Assembly: GCA_963556255.1 (NCBI GenBank)
Contig: OY744605.1
Span: forward strand, 72,690,499 to 72,754,498
DNA length: 64,000 nt
From: Allolobophora icterica
Lineage: Eukaryota > Annelida > Clitellata > Crassiclitellata > Lumbricidae
Direction: 5' to 3'
Shown: in pieces, positions 11,808 through 27,014 of the stretch
Layout: each line of letters opens with the position of its first letter
How positions within the stretch are numbered: the first letter of the stretch is position 1
The notes under the pieces: generated by a model
Seen by the model: only the letters and a program-made list of their open reading frames with translations
Database searches by the model: none
What the model was told of the DNA's origin: nothing
Program-made: the position numbers and the translations under genes

Positions 11808-12560
11808 CAGGGCTTCCGTTAGGGCCCCAAAGGAGGACGTGCTTACGTCCTGACCTAGAATTTTGGACGTAGCTCATTTCTAACAGTAATCACACCGGGT
11901 GTATATGACGTAACAGCAGTGCTTTTTTCAGCCTTAACGCGCCGGAACGGCGTTCCGGCACCTTTTTTCAGCTACCAACAAATAATTTATTTATTTTAAT
12001 AATAAAAACAATAATTCAGTTATTTTTAATTTAATTTCAGTGTTGTGAACTGTTTTCATTGTTTATTGACACCCCTCCCAACCCCCAATCCCGTTTTTCT
12101 CTGGATTTTAGTCCTTCCATAATTGTTCAGTTCCGGAACCTATTGTTCAGTTCCGGAACCTTTTTTCTAGCAAAAAAGTAACAGAATACACAATCGCAAA
12201 ATTTATTATCAATGTTTAAAACAGCATTTTCAAGTTCCAACTAAAGTTTGTATACGACAAAAAATAGTAATTATGCCTAATGCCACCTAACACGGGCAAA
12301 CGTAGCGGACGTCGTATATTGTTCATCGTACTACGCTTAGTGCTTGGCGCGTATACGTCCGACAAATAAACAAACGAACGTATAACGGCCTACAACTCAC
12401 CACTGGAATTTTACTTACGCCTTTAGCCCAACAATTTTGTATGTCTTGTATTTTTGTATTGTATTTATGCATTTATAAAGCGTATGCATGTATGTTTGTA
12501 TGTCTTGGACATTTGTTACGGACGTAAAAACGGCCATTATGGGAGTTAACGGAAACACTG
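11808..12560. mobile_element. Old hAT-like non-autonomous element
   Basis: Left end CAGGGCTTCCGTTAG and right end CTAACGGAAACACTG-like (taacggaaacactg) are approximate inverted repeats of the CAGTGTTTCCGTTA type. The flanking octamers are gctgctgc and gttgctgt (6 of 8 matching, both mismatches C/T). The interior has repeated ttccggaacc blocks and no long reading frame. Confidence 0.55.
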
Positions 12561-13254
12561 GTTGCTGTTAAGAAATGCTTTACTCTGAGACTCACAAATC
12601 GCTGGTCTGAGACCCGGGTTAGGGTCTACCTCCAGCTGCTTCTTGTCTACTATTCAACTGCCTTGTGTTTCAGTCGTAAGAGACTTTGGTGTATTTGTTG
12701 ATTCTTAACTGAATTTCAATAATCACATTTCCCTAATAACCCACAGGGCCAACTTAATTCTTCGTACACAGTGGCGGTTCTAGAGCTTTTGGACTGTAGA
12801 TATCTGGAAAGAACTCCCTCAACTGTGGCTGAAACCGCATTCAACAGAGATATTGGTGAACTCTGTTTTGACAGATAACTGCAGTTGAACACCAACAGCT
12901 AACAACCATTATTGTATAGCAAATATGTGTAGCTTTTGCTCGTGTTTCTATTTTTGCTCGTGTTTCTATTTTTGCTCGTGTTTCTTTTTTGTCGTATAAT
13001 GTGTTTCTATCTTACAGTTTTCATTATATTATTATTCTGAATATTCTCATTGTTTCATTGTTTTATTGGTCTTGTATTTTCACTGCACGTTGAATCAAAA
13101 CTGACTTTAATCTGTGGGGAACTTTTTTATAAGGCGTGGGTCGGTGTTTATCCTCCATGTCCTTTGGAATGCAGGCTACCAGTAACATTTATTTATTTTT
13201 CTGCTGCATAATTGTATCGTGTAATATTCCGATAAAACAAGTAATAAGTAATAT
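12561..13254. other. Intergenic stretch with a short tandem repeat
   Basis: A ttttgctcgtgtttcta unit (about 19 bp) is present three times at about 12935-12990. The rest is unremarkable. Confidence 0.5.
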
Positions 13255-13515
13255 TGCATTGTTTTATACGGCACTGCACTGTTTCATACCGTTTCTAATT
13301 GCTTGACATTACAATACATCACATCACATCGCATTACATGACGCCATCTGACACAGAATTACAGTGCTTTACATTACATTGCATTACTGTACATTACTTA
13401 GCTTTACACTGTTTTGCTTCATACAGTTTTGCTTTACATTGCTGTGTTTTACAGCACTATGCTTTACATTACTTTAATTTACATTGCTGTGGTTTACATT
13501 GCTTCGCTTTATATG
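13255..13515. repeat. Degenerate TTACATTGC-type repeat
   Basis: Many diverged copies of ttacattgc / tttacattac / gcattacat. The short predicted peptides here are artefacts. Confidence 0.6.
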
Positions 13516-14099
13516 AGATTGCAGCCAGATGAACGAGCTGATTAGATATTGCTTCGCCAGACTGTCTTTTTGTGCGAGTCGAGAGAGTGGCTCGTGCGGC
13601 CCTCGAGCATCTCCTTCTGGAAGGTCCTTCTGAGGACCCTCAATCAATCTCCAGCCTCTGAAAGGCGAAAGAAGCTGCACTTCCATAGCGTCAGAATTCT
13701 TATTCCACTGCCTTTGATCCTCGCTTCTCATTTGCTCAGAGCGCTAATTGACATGCGGAGATGTGCCGCAGCGAACAGCTATGACGTCAAAGTGACGTCG
13801 TCGATGACGTCACCCCGCGTCGTCCAGCGTTGAGTGTGCCTACAGTTCAAAGGGTTTGTTGACTCGAGCATGGCGGAAAGTACAAATGGCGTCGGTGTTG
13901 CCTGAGGCGCGATGTTTCCTCTTTGCTGGCCGGCGAAGACCGATGCTCCGAGGGCGGGCCAAGTTTTAATGTCCACTCCTAGACGCCGACCGGTCAATAC
14001 AATTAGGTCGAATATTGTTGGCCAGTGGCGCTACGAAATGGTCCATTTAGAAGCTGAAATCACGCTTCACAGTTAACAACCACGGTTCGATAAGTTGTC
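13516..14099. other. Intergenic stretch, higher GC
   Basis: No supported gene. It contains the cluster of CRE-like sites described separately. Confidence 0.4.
13782..13812. promoter_or_regulatory. Cluster of three CRE-like sites
   Basis: TGACGTCA at 13782-13789, TGACGTCG at 13793-13800 and TGACGTCA at 13805-13812, spaced by 11 and 12 bp start to start. TGACGTCA is the CREB/ATF consensus. No gene start is identified next to it; the nearest host gene begins about 8.5 kb downstream, so function is unproven. Confidence 0.4.
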
Positions 14100-14129
14100 T
14101 CTTTGCCTGTTTCCATCTGGGTTGTTGTC

Positions 14130-14360
14130 TGTCTGTTTGTCTGTCTGTCTGTCTCTTTCTCTTTCTCAGTCTGTCTGTCTGTCTCTCGCTCTCTCTGTAG
14201 CTGCAGTCTGTCAATTTTAATTTGTGCATTTTTCTTTCTGTTCTCGCTTACTTTTCCTTAAGCCCCTCTCTCTGTCTCTCTTTTTCTCTCTTTCTTTCTC
14301 TCTGTCTCTGTCTCTGTCTCTCTCGCTGTTTCTCTCTTTCCCTCTCCTTATCAATTTCCC
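14130..14360. repeat. TCTG/CTCT-rich simple repeat
   Basis: Short TGTC run at 14127-14190 followed by degenerate (CT)n. No gene supported. Confidence 0.8.
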
Positions 14361-15030
14361 TCTACGTTTCTTCTCTTGCTATCCTCATGCGCTGTCCGTA
14401 CGTTTGCCCAGTTGTCTAACTGCATGTGTGTTTGTCCGTGTGTCTTTCTTTCAGTCTCATCATCGATCGCAGCCGCAGTCGTTCTGTGTGTGTGCTTATG
14501 TCGCCCATAAACATGATCTTTCACCGGTGACTTCACCCGTCGCTTGGGGCGCCACATGCACTCGGACATGCGCGCTTCTTTCCAATCGACCTCGCGCATG
14601 CGCCGCGGTCGCTCATTCGCTTAGACGAACGACGCTCGAACGCACCGTCGCTCTTCCTAAGGACAGAGGACTCTTCGGAAAAGGCGCTACATCAAGTCAA
14701 TTTCGATTGCATGACGTTGGATTCTTACAAGACTTGGTCTTCTTCTTACAGGTAATCTCTTGTGGTTACGTCATAGAGAGGAAATCGGTGCTGCGAGTGT
14801 TTATTAAGAGAATGGAAATCGGTGCTTATCGATCTGCGTAGGTTCGGCGTTGACACTGACTGCACTAACTGAACTTGGTTAAACCGCTCTTCACCAGAGA
14901 AAAAAGCGGATTAAATTGGCTTGGGTAAAAGCAGAAGCAAATAGAAAGCTCGAATTCCGATTTAAAATAAGGGTGTTGACACGGCGCAGCGTCAGCCAAT
15001 CTAGAGGAAGAATAAGCAAATGGAAGATTA
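14361..15030. other. Intergenic stretch, nothing recognised
   Basis: Mixed sequence with open frames on both strands but no recognisable protein. Confidence 0.35.
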
Positions 15031-15410
15031 AGATCGAAAGAGGAGGAGTAGTGGAAGATGAGAAGCGGAGGAGGAGGAGGAAGAAGAGAGGAGGAGAAAC
15101 CGGAGTAAGAAAACAGGAAAAATTAAAGGAAGGAAGAGTACGGGAAGTGGAGACAGAGGAGGAACAAAATGCTGAAGAGGAAGAGGAAGAAGAGGGAGAG
15201 GAGCAGAACAGAAGATGAAGAAGAAAATAAGAACAAGAGGAGAAGGAGGAGGAGGAGGAGGAGGAGGAGGAGGAGGAGGAGGAGGAGGAGGAGGAGGAGG
15301 AAGGGAGAACTGGGAGGGGAGGAAAAGAATGAGGAGGAAAAGAAAGCAGAGGAAGACAAATGCAGTGAGGAGGAGAAGGAGGAGCATGAGAAGAAGGAAG
15401 AGAAGTATAG
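15031..15410. repeat. GA-rich tract with a (GGA)n array
   Basis: Purine-rich stretch whose core at about 15240-15301 is about 20 perfect GGA units. Confidence 0.9.
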
Positions 15411-15588
15411 ATACTTGATCTCCATTTTCCCGTTGGCTGTGTCTTTCTACATCAAAGGAATTCGATTGGACAGATTTGCCGTCGATTTGATTTGCCTGAG
15501 TTTGTGATTTTACTTCTAATGCATCGTCCGTCAGAAATCGACCTACAGTGTATGGTACGGTTTAACATAACGGCGCTACAGAAGTAGC

Positions 15589-15653
15589 CAGATTACACCA
15601 GATTACACCAGATTACACCAGATTACACCAGATTACACCAGATCATACACGAG
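15589..15653. repeat. 10-bp tandem repeat (GATTACACCA)n
   Basis: About six perfect copies of gattacacca, just upstream of the hAT-like element. Confidence 0.9.
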
Positions 15654-15690
15654 AGAAAGCGTAAGCGAGAAGCGAAATGTGGCTTTGACC

Positions 15691-18600
15691 TAGAGCCCTG
15701 CGCCGACGTCAAAGTGTCGGCGGCGGCGCGCCGGTCATTTTTGGTCGGCGGCGGCGGCGCGCCGACGAACAAAAATCGGCGGCGGCGGCGCCCACAAAAT
15801 GTCGGCGTCGGCGCGGCGCGGCGCCGCGTGCCCTAGTCAGAAACATGAGTCAACATGAGCATAATTTTTCCGGAGGGGCAAAAATTTTCTAAGGGGGCAA
15901 AATTTTTCCAGGGGGCAAAATGACGATTTTGCATGCACAATCTATTAACAAATTCAGGGGGCAAATCCCCCCTTCCCCTCCTCCGGACGCCCATGTGAGA
16001 GTTGAACAGCCGTTGGTCCTGTGACCAGTCAAAGGGCCAAGTGCTCTAAAGCCACTCCATCACACTGAAGCTCAACTACATATAAAGGGACTGAAAGAGA
16101 AGACACCTTCAAACATTTGCCTTACAAATATGAACATCCTTTATTACACTGCACATCTGTATAGGTATTGACAAATTGTAATCAGATGAAGTAACATGCA
16201 TTTGCATATTGCATGAATACACTTGCATATGCACTGGTACAGTGTAGGCCTACACACCATGTCACATGGTAGATGCTGGATAGCAGCATCCTCCCAGTAA
16301 GAGAAGCTGCTGAAGCCATGAAGTGAAATTAAATATATACGTTTTCCTATGGTAATACAATGACCGAGTGGCCTCACCCCTGTTAATTTTTCAATGAATA
16401 TACCAGGTGGTCTGCTGCCCATTTGAATTGGTGCCAAGCCATTTAAAGTTTCCACATAATAGACCATTGTTTGTATCAGACTTAACTGAAAATGACCATT
16501 CTTGATACTTCTTCTTCTTTTCCTTCAGGCTCGAATTAATCCCTCTTTGGAGAGGGGTCAGCCACTCGGATCCTTCTCTTCCACTTGTTTCTTTCTTGAG
16601 CATCTTCTTTCTTCAGTTTTAGGAGTTTTAGGTCTTGTTGTATCGTGTCTTCCCATCTCTTCCTCTGTCGTCCCCGGCTGCGGCGTCCGTATACCTCTGC
16701 ATTCATGATTCTTTTCACACAACTATCATCCTCTTTTCTCATTACATGTCCATACCACCTCAGCCTGGTCTCTCGTACTTTGTCAGTTATACATGCCACC
16801 CCGAGCTTCTTTCTGATGTCCACATTTCTTTTCCTGTCCTTCAGTGAGATCCCAAGTATCCATCGTAGCATTCTCATCTCTGTTCTCTCCAGTAACCCTT
16901 CATCCCTTTTTGTCAGCGCCCAGGCCTCTGCTCCATATAGCATCACCGGTCTTACCATTGTTTTGTATACCTTTCCCTTGAGTTGAGTTGGCATTTTGGC
17001 GTCACACAACACTCCCGTTAGTTCTCTCCATTTCTGCCAAGCCACCTTAATCCTGTTCCTGATGTCATGCTCGCAGCCACCCTGTGCATTCATGGTCGAT
17101 CCCAGATATTTAAATGTTTCAACCTGTTTCAGTGACTTTCCTGCAATGTCTCTGATCTCAATTGCTTCCGTTGTTTTTGAGCAGACCATGGTTTCTGTTT
17201 TATTGATGTTTATCTTAAGACCCTTGCTCTCCACTGCCATCTGCCAGTCTGTAAAACGTGCTTGCATCTTCGCCTCTGCATCGTCCGCCAGTATAAGATC
17301 ATCCGCATACAGCATGTCCCAAGGTACCTCTCTCCTTACATGTTCTGATATTGCATCCATCACAATAATAAACAGTAGAGGACTCAGGCACGATCCTTGA
17401 TGTACACCCACTCGTATCTCGAATTCTCCTGTGTTGCCTATACTGCTCCTCACTGTTGTTCTTGCACCTTCATACATTGACTTTACCAAGCGCACAATTA
17501 CCTCCGAGACTCCCTTCTTCCTCAAACTCCAGTAAACGACATCCCTTGGAACTCTATCAAAAGCTTTTTCCATATCCACGAAGGTCCAGTATCTTTTGTT
17601 GTTTCCTTCTAAAACCTTTTCCTGTACCTGTCTCAGTATGAACACTGCATCTGTTGTACCCCTCCCTGGCCTGAAGCCAAACTGGTTGTCATGTAGCTCA
17701 ACCCGCTCTCTGATACGCCTCTCAATGATCTTTTCATACACCTTGAGTACGACCTCCAACAATTTGATTCCTCTGTAATTCCCGCATTCCAGCACATCTC
17801 CTTTCTGCTTGTATAACGCTAGTATTTCACTTTCTTTCAAATCTTGGGGTAGTTTTTCCTGCTTCATGAAGTTGTTTAAGATGACATATAACCATTCAAC
17901 CCCATTTTGTTCCAGTGCCTTAAACATTTCGGCCGTCATTCCAGATGGCCCCGGTGCCTTGTTGTTCTTCATCATTGCAATTGCTGTCTCAATCTCTTTA
18001 TAGGTGATTTCCATCTCTGGTCCTGCTACAGGGTTGGTCTCCTGTAGAGGCTCCCTTGGGTTTTCTTCATTTAGCAGTTCCTCGAAGTATGTTTTCCATC
18101 TGGATCTGATTGCCTCCTCATCGATGAGTATTTTACCATTCTTGTCCTTAATAACATTTACTGACTGTTTATCTTGTCGACTTCTTTGTCTTGCCCTTGC
18201 TATTTTATATATCTTGCCCTCCCCTTCTTTGGTGTCTAGCTCCTGGTACATATGTTGTAACGCCCTATTTTTGGCTATTGCCACAGACCTTTTAGCTTCC
18301 CGACAGGTTGCCTTGTATTCTGCTCTCCGTCCATCATCGTGTCGATTCATCTGCCAGTTCTTATAGGCGGTCTTCTTGCTTTGTATTGCCGTCTGCACCT
18401 CTGCCTCCCACCACCAAGTATCTCTCTCCTTCCTTTTTTGTCCCTTTGTTGTTCCACACACCTGCTTTGCCGCCCCCAGCACGCCGCTTTTCAGTTTGTC
18501 CCATGTCACCTCCTCTGCTCCAGCTAATCGTGCCTGCACCTCCAGTTTGTAAGCATCTTTTATATCTCCCTTCAGTTTCCAAGTTCTGATACGTTCCTTT

Positions 18601-20298
18601 TGCTTGATCTGTTTTCTTTTCTGATGTTGAGTTTGCACCATCATGTCCATGATCAGTACCCTGTGTTGGCTGACCACTGCCTCTCCTGGTATAACTTTGC
18701 AATCACGTATATGCTTTCTATCCTCCCTCCTCACCAGTAAGTAGTCAATCTGGCTTGCATTTCTTCCACTGCGGTATGTTATTCGGTGTTCATCTGATTT
18801 TCTAAAGTATGTGTTTACAATAGCCAGATCCAATCCCTGTGCAGCTTCTAATAATCTGTCTCCTTCTTCATTTCTTCTACCGAAACCGTGACCTCCGTGT
18901 ACTTCCTCAAATCCGTCAGCCTCTATTCCTACATGTCCATTCATATCGGCGCCCACAACTAGGTGCTCCGTGTTCGGTATGTTTCTAATCAAGGTTTCCA
19001 GGTCTTCGTGGAACCTGTCCTTTTCCTCCTGTGTACATCCAGTCTGCGGGGCATATCCAGAAACCACATTGATGATCTGCCCCTGTATCACCAGTCTTAG
19101 AGCCATAAGTCTGTCACTAACTCTTGTCACATCCACCACCTTCTCCTTAAACTCAGGGTCCAATATCACTCCCACTCCATTCTGTTTGTTTCCACCTCCA
19201 CTAAACAGTAGCTTGAATCCATCTCCCAGCTCTCTGGCTCCCTGTCCGGTCCATCTGACCTCCTGAACACACAAGATATTTATTGCTCTTCTCTGCATTA
19301 CATCAATGATCTCTCTAGATCTACCTGTAAGGCTCCCCACATTCCATGTGGCTAGCCTAACTCTACAGTCGTCGCTTGCGGGGTACGCCCTAGCCCTAAC
19401 TCTAAATTCGTCGCTTGTGGGGTACGCCCTAGCAGTCCCTTGCTGATTTCTCACACCGCCCGGGCGACGATGCGCGTCGTTTCCAGAGAACGCCCTAGCC
19501 CTATGCTCAATCGAAAGTGTATGAAGATCCATAGAAAATTTTGGAGCAAAGTTTCACAACCGGATGCCCTTCCTGACGTCAACCCCTTTCGGTTTGGAAC
19601 CTAGCCTTTGGTGCAAGCACCTACCCGCAAGGCAGCGAGGGCTCCAGGCTTATTTAAAGGCGGCCTGTACTCGCCTTGTCACATGACCGTCATAGAGCAT
19701 CTGCAGCTTTTATCATAGGATGCGGTGCCACCCACATCCCATACCGCGCCCTGATAGCCTTGCCGCTATACGTACTAAGTCAAAGCTTGTCTCAACTGAT
19801 ACTGTTTACCTGAATAGATTCCATACAAAGACATGCATTGCATATTGCTTTTGTTGCCAAGGTATTAAGGAAATGGCAACAGGAACAGGTGTATCAAAAC
19901 AATGGTTACTTTAAATGACTGTGTGTATCATGGCACAATGACAAGATTATCAAAGTATAAGGAAAACGAATTTAGTCAGGAAGACAATGCATTCTTGGTA
20001 TCAAGATAAAGACCACAAACATTGTAATCAGCTATGTTCACTCTTTATCTTCTTCATTAACACACGAGTTCCTACCAATCAAAGTGCCATTTCTGAGAAT
20101 AGCTTGGTTACCTTTGCAATTTCATGCAAAACATGAAAAATGGAACAATAACAATTAAGCATATCAAACTGGCATCGGCGGCGCGCCGACAGATTGTCGG
20201 CGGCGGCGGCGGCGGCGCGCCGACAGACAAAAATCGGCGGCGGCGGCGCCCACGAAATGTCGGCGGCGGCGGCGCGGCGCGGCCGGCGCAGGGCTCTA
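15691..20298. mobile_element. hAT-like element with GC-rich ends, carrying a nested LINE
   Basis: The ends are TAGAGCCCTGCGCCG and its exact inverse, flanked by a perfect 8-bp duplication CTTTGACC (15683-15690 and 20299-20306). An 8-bp target duplication with short inverted repeats is typical of hAT transposons. Both subterminal regions are CGG/GCC-rich arrays (15700-15835 and 20176-20290). No hAT transposase is visible. The bulk of the interior is the RTE-type LINE at about 16.51-19.69 kb, so the host element was probably only about 1.4 kb before that insertion. Confidence 0.8.
16536..19532 (-). CDS. RTE-type LINE endonuclease/reverse transcriptase
   Basis: An intact 998-codon frame. Residues from about 58 form an APE-type endonuclease (ATWNVGSLTG, then QEVRWTGQG, GADMNGHVG at about 195, SQIDYLLV at about 265). 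The reverse transcriptase follows, with PGPSGMTAEMF at about 535, FVDMEKAFDRV at about 670, VHQGSCLSPLLF at about 735 and the catalytic YADD in MLYADDLILADD at about 760. The C-terminus (RWEDTIQQDLKLL, then ADPSPKRD) has the form common in RTE-like elements. After the stop only about 25 bp remain before a GAAGAA-type tail near 16511, consistent with the short RTE 3' UTR. It copies its own RNA by target-primed reverse transcription. The clade is assigned from architecture alone. The frame is undamaged, so this copy may be recent. Confidence 0.85.
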   Translation of the reverse strand: MDLHTLSIEHRARAFSGNDAHRRPGGVRNQQGTARAYPTSDEFRVRARAYPASDDCRVRLATWNVGSLTGRSREIIDVMQRRAINILCVQEVRWTGQGARELGDGFKLLFSGGGNKQNGVGVILDPEFKEKVVDVTRVSDRLMALRLVIQGQIINVVSGYAPQTGCTQEEKDRFHEDLETLIRNIPNTEHLVVGADMNGHVGIEADGFEEVHGGHGFGRRNEEGDRLLEAAQGLDLAIVNTYFRKSDEHRITYRSGRNASQIDYLLVRREDRKHIRDCKVIPGEAVVSQHRVLIMDMMVQTQHQKRKQIKQKERIRTWKLKGDIKDAYKLEVQARLAGAEEVTWDKLKSGVLGAAKQVCGTTKGQKRKERDTWWWEAEVQTAIQSKKTAYKNWQMNRHDDGRRAEYKATCREAKRSVAIAKNRALQHMYQELDTKEGEGKIYKIARARQRSRQDKQSVNVIKDKNGKILIDEEAIRSRWKTYFEELLNEENPREPLQETNPVAGPEMEITYKEIETAIAMMKNNKAPGPSGMTAEMFKALEQNGVEWLYVILNNFMKQEKLPQDLKESEILALYKQKGDVLECGNYRGIKLLEVVLKVYEKIIERRIRERVELHDNQFGFRPGRGTTDAVFILRQVQEKVLEGNNKRYWTFVDMEKAFDRVPRDVVYWSLRKKGVSEVIVRLVKSMYEGARTTVRSSIGNTGEFEIRVGVHQGSCLSPLLFIIVMDAISEHVRREVPWDMLYADDLILADDAEAKMQARFTDWQMAVESKGLKININKTETMVCSKTTEAIEIRDIAGKSLKQVETFKYLGSTMNAQGGCEHDIRNRIKVAWQKWRELTGVLCDAKMPTQLKGKVYKTMVRPVMLYGAEAWALTKRDEGLLERTEMRMLRWILGISLKDRKRNVDIRKKLGVACITDKVRETRLRWYGHVMRKEDDSCVKRIMNAEVYGRRSRGRQRKRWEDTIQQDLKLLKLKKEDAQERNKWKRRIRVADPSPKRD

Positions 20299-20306
20299 CT
20301 TTGACC

Positions 20307-21052
20307 CAGACACATTTTGCGAATGTCACCGGCCACTTCGGTCGTTATTCCACTTCTAAGTCATTTCGACGGATTATTTCGTTCAAATGCAGAATTTACT
20401 CATAATTTCTAGCATATTGGAGTTTACTGTTGGTGAGTCAGACTTATTTTCTGCGTCTATGCAGCGGAGTTTGTACGTCCTGACTGTACATTCTTCGTGT
20501 GTCGTCTTGACCTACGTGTACGTGACTGCGTGAGGCTTCTTGATGTGTGGGGGCGAATGTGGGATCTACGGTTCGCGTACGCAGCCGAGTTGTATCGTTT
20601 CGGTGGAGGAAGGGTGTCGCGGGTTTTAGAATGACCTCGGCGGTTAATGACTGTTGTTGCTTAGATCTACCGACCGCCAGGCGACGAATACGAGTTCTAC
20701 GTGCACCCGGGGGCTTGAGGGATAGATAGCCGGACAAGCGTCGCTGTCCAGTAATGAGGGACTGCGTGGCGGTGGCGTAATTGTGGACCGCGGACGCTGC
20801 TGTGTGTTGCCTCTTCAAATTATCGACGCAGTTTTGGTCCTGCAGAGACTCAGAACTGAACATGGTGCTTTCTGCTAACTAGGGGCGTAATTTTGTTCCC
20901 ACAAAGTCGTAGTGACCAATCCTCTCCTCCACTTCCCTCATCTTCCCTCCCCGTTTCCTCCTTTCCAACTGCTTCCCTTTCCCCTATGCACGAATTTAGT
21001 ATGCTTTGTCCGCCACTTCAAGGTCACTCGCATATTACAAAGTACGTGAATC
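20307..21052. other. Intergenic stretch, nothing recognised
   Basis: An Arg/Thr-rich frame on the minus strand (20444-20863) has no recognisable feature and is probably chance. Confidence 0.35.
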
Positions 21053-21060
21053 GGTGACAC

Positions 21061-21409
21061 AAGGCCCGACCCTAGGGCAAGGCGATTTAGGCAGCCGCCT
21101 TGGGCCCCGCGCTTTTGAGGGGCCCCGCGCTGCTGGCTATAATTTTTGTTACTGTGATGAGATTGAACAGATATTCAACTAATTAAGTAAAACATAATTA
21201 TTGCTTTCATAGTAGGCTTAAAATACTAGTATTAAAAGCCTGATTTGCATTTTGTGTTCCTTAACCCATTTTGATTTTGCATTATTTTTAATACATATGG
21301 TACTGCCAATACTGTATTGGCAGGAAAGCAGCTCTGCAATGCTAGTTTTTGTTTGGGCCCCGCTCATCGCTTGCTGCCTTGGGCCCCGCACACCCTAGGG
21401 CCGGGCCTG
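21061..21409. mobile_element. hAT-type MITE (349 bp)
   Basis: Ends AAGGCCCGACCCTAGGG and the inverse of CAGGCCCGGCCCTAGGG, flanked by GGTGACAC (21053-21060) and GGTGACAT (21410-21417). Non-coding interior; gccttgggccccgc occurs near both ends in inverted sense. Confidence 0.7.
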
Positions 21410-21417
21410 GGTGACAT

Positions 21418-21600
21418 CCAACGAAACGTCAGACTTTCCAAATGGCACAGGGTCAAAACGTGGTGGTGACTATCAGAACCACCACCATCACTTGGTAACC
21501 GGAACTATCACCACCACCACCACTGTTAACAGTGGTTGTGACCGGAACTTTCACCACCACCACTTTTAAAAGTGGTGTTGACCGGACACCACCGTCACAA
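21418..21600. repeat. GGTGGT/ACCACC region with perfect palindromes
   Basis: Three diverged units each contain accgga. Two are joined by perfect palindromes: an 18-nt one centred on GTTAAC (21519-21536) and a 20-nt one centred on TTTAAA (21558-21577). Confidence 0.7.
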
Positions 21601-22259
21601 TATAGAGTTACGCCTATTGCTGTACGTGTATGCGTGGGCCAACTCCTAGTGACTTCTTGTTTTGCTTACTGATGAAATTTTTTGTGTTAATGACATTTAA
21701 CATCACACAGGCTGTCGTAGAGAACGTCTCTAATACACAAAAATGAAAATACACAAAAACGAAAATACAACCAACTTTCTTGTTTTAAGTTTCAAATTTT
21801 TTTCACAATTTGACAAATTGACAATTTACAACTGATAACTGGCACCTGATACTAAGCAACAATTTGAGGATTAGATAACAGACATGTCAAAACCTCACTG
21901 AGGTACCAACCAATTCATCAAGTCAAGATAAATGCCACACAGGACACAGGGTCACCCAACGAACACAAGAAAGTTTAAAATACGGATAACAGGAGAACTA
22001 CTGAGACCTTAGTCTCCTATGCTACAAATATTGGTAACCTATAATAAAGTGTAATCGAGATCTTTGTTGGTCTCTGAGACAAGTTACTTTCAGCGCTGTT
22101 TATAGATTTATTGAAAGGCGCTATATAAATGCATTGGCACATAAATTAGCATAATTATAAGATCGATATTTTATATAGCGCCGCCTTTAATAAACTACAG
22201 AAATCGCTACTTCTAATGTTGAAAAGCGTCGCTTTCTTTAATTTGTTGGACGGTTTTCA
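21601..22259. other. Upstream region of the muscarinic receptor gene
   Basis: No coding signal. The tail of a LINE/SINE (ggcgctatataaatgc) lies at about 22115. A tttcag acceptor-like site ends at 22260, which would fit a 5' UTR exon further upstream. Confidence 0.35.
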
Positions 22260-22270
22260 GATGACGATAT

Positions 22271-26346
<4,076 letters not shown>

Positions 26347-26515
26347 CAATGACTACAACAACAACGACAACGACACTACTAATCCCACTGCTACTACTAC
26401 TACTTCTGCCGCCATTATAACCACCACCACCAATACCCATACTACCACATCGCTACCACTACTACTACTGTCACTACCACCAATACCACTACTACACTAC
26501 TGTCACTACCACCAA

Positions 26516-26608
<93 letters not shown>

Positions 26609-26760
26609 CACTACCACTACCACTACCACTACCACTACCACTACCACTACCACTACCACTACCACTACCACTACCACTACCACTACCACTACTACTACAA
26701 CAACAACAACAACAACAACTACTACTACTTCTATTTCTACTACTATTACTACTGCCTAAC
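26347..26760. repeat. (TAC)n/(CAC) trinucleotide array
   Basis: Begins right after the receptor stop codon, so the 3' UTR is largely ACT/ACC/AAC repeats. The core array is 26520-26715. Confidence 0.9.
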
Positions 26761-26770
26761 GCTGTTCGTT

Positions 26771-26900
26771 CGTAATCATAATTGTATTTTTCACATTTCT
26801 AAAGCGCTAGAGCTAAGCGCAAGGCACCAGCTTATTCACGAGTGCTGCGTCGTGTCAGAAGGGTTGTCCAGAGATGTAAAGGGAAGATCCGAGTTCGGTT
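26771..26900 (-). mobile_element. LINE 3'-end fragment (TCTAAAGCGC family)
   Basis: Shares tttctaaagcgc, then gcaccagcttattcacgagtgctgcgtc in order, with copies at 34516-34640 and 44418-44510. All three lie in the same orientation. Read on the minus strand each ends in an ATTACG-type tail, so they are probably 3' ends of one LINE family. Confidence 0.6.
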
Positions 26901-27014
26901 GACAAAGAGACCAGAGAGAAGAGGCTGTCTTTTATTTGTTTTCTGTTTGTGTACGTGTAAGTCTTTCTGCCTGTTCGCCTGCATGTCTGCGGTGTCAGAG
27001 AACGATTGTAAGAA

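Noticed and set aside
20444..20863. 139-codon Arg-rich frame on the minus strand
   Set aside because: No recognisable domain, no splice context, and an adjacent GC-rich repeat biases it against stops.
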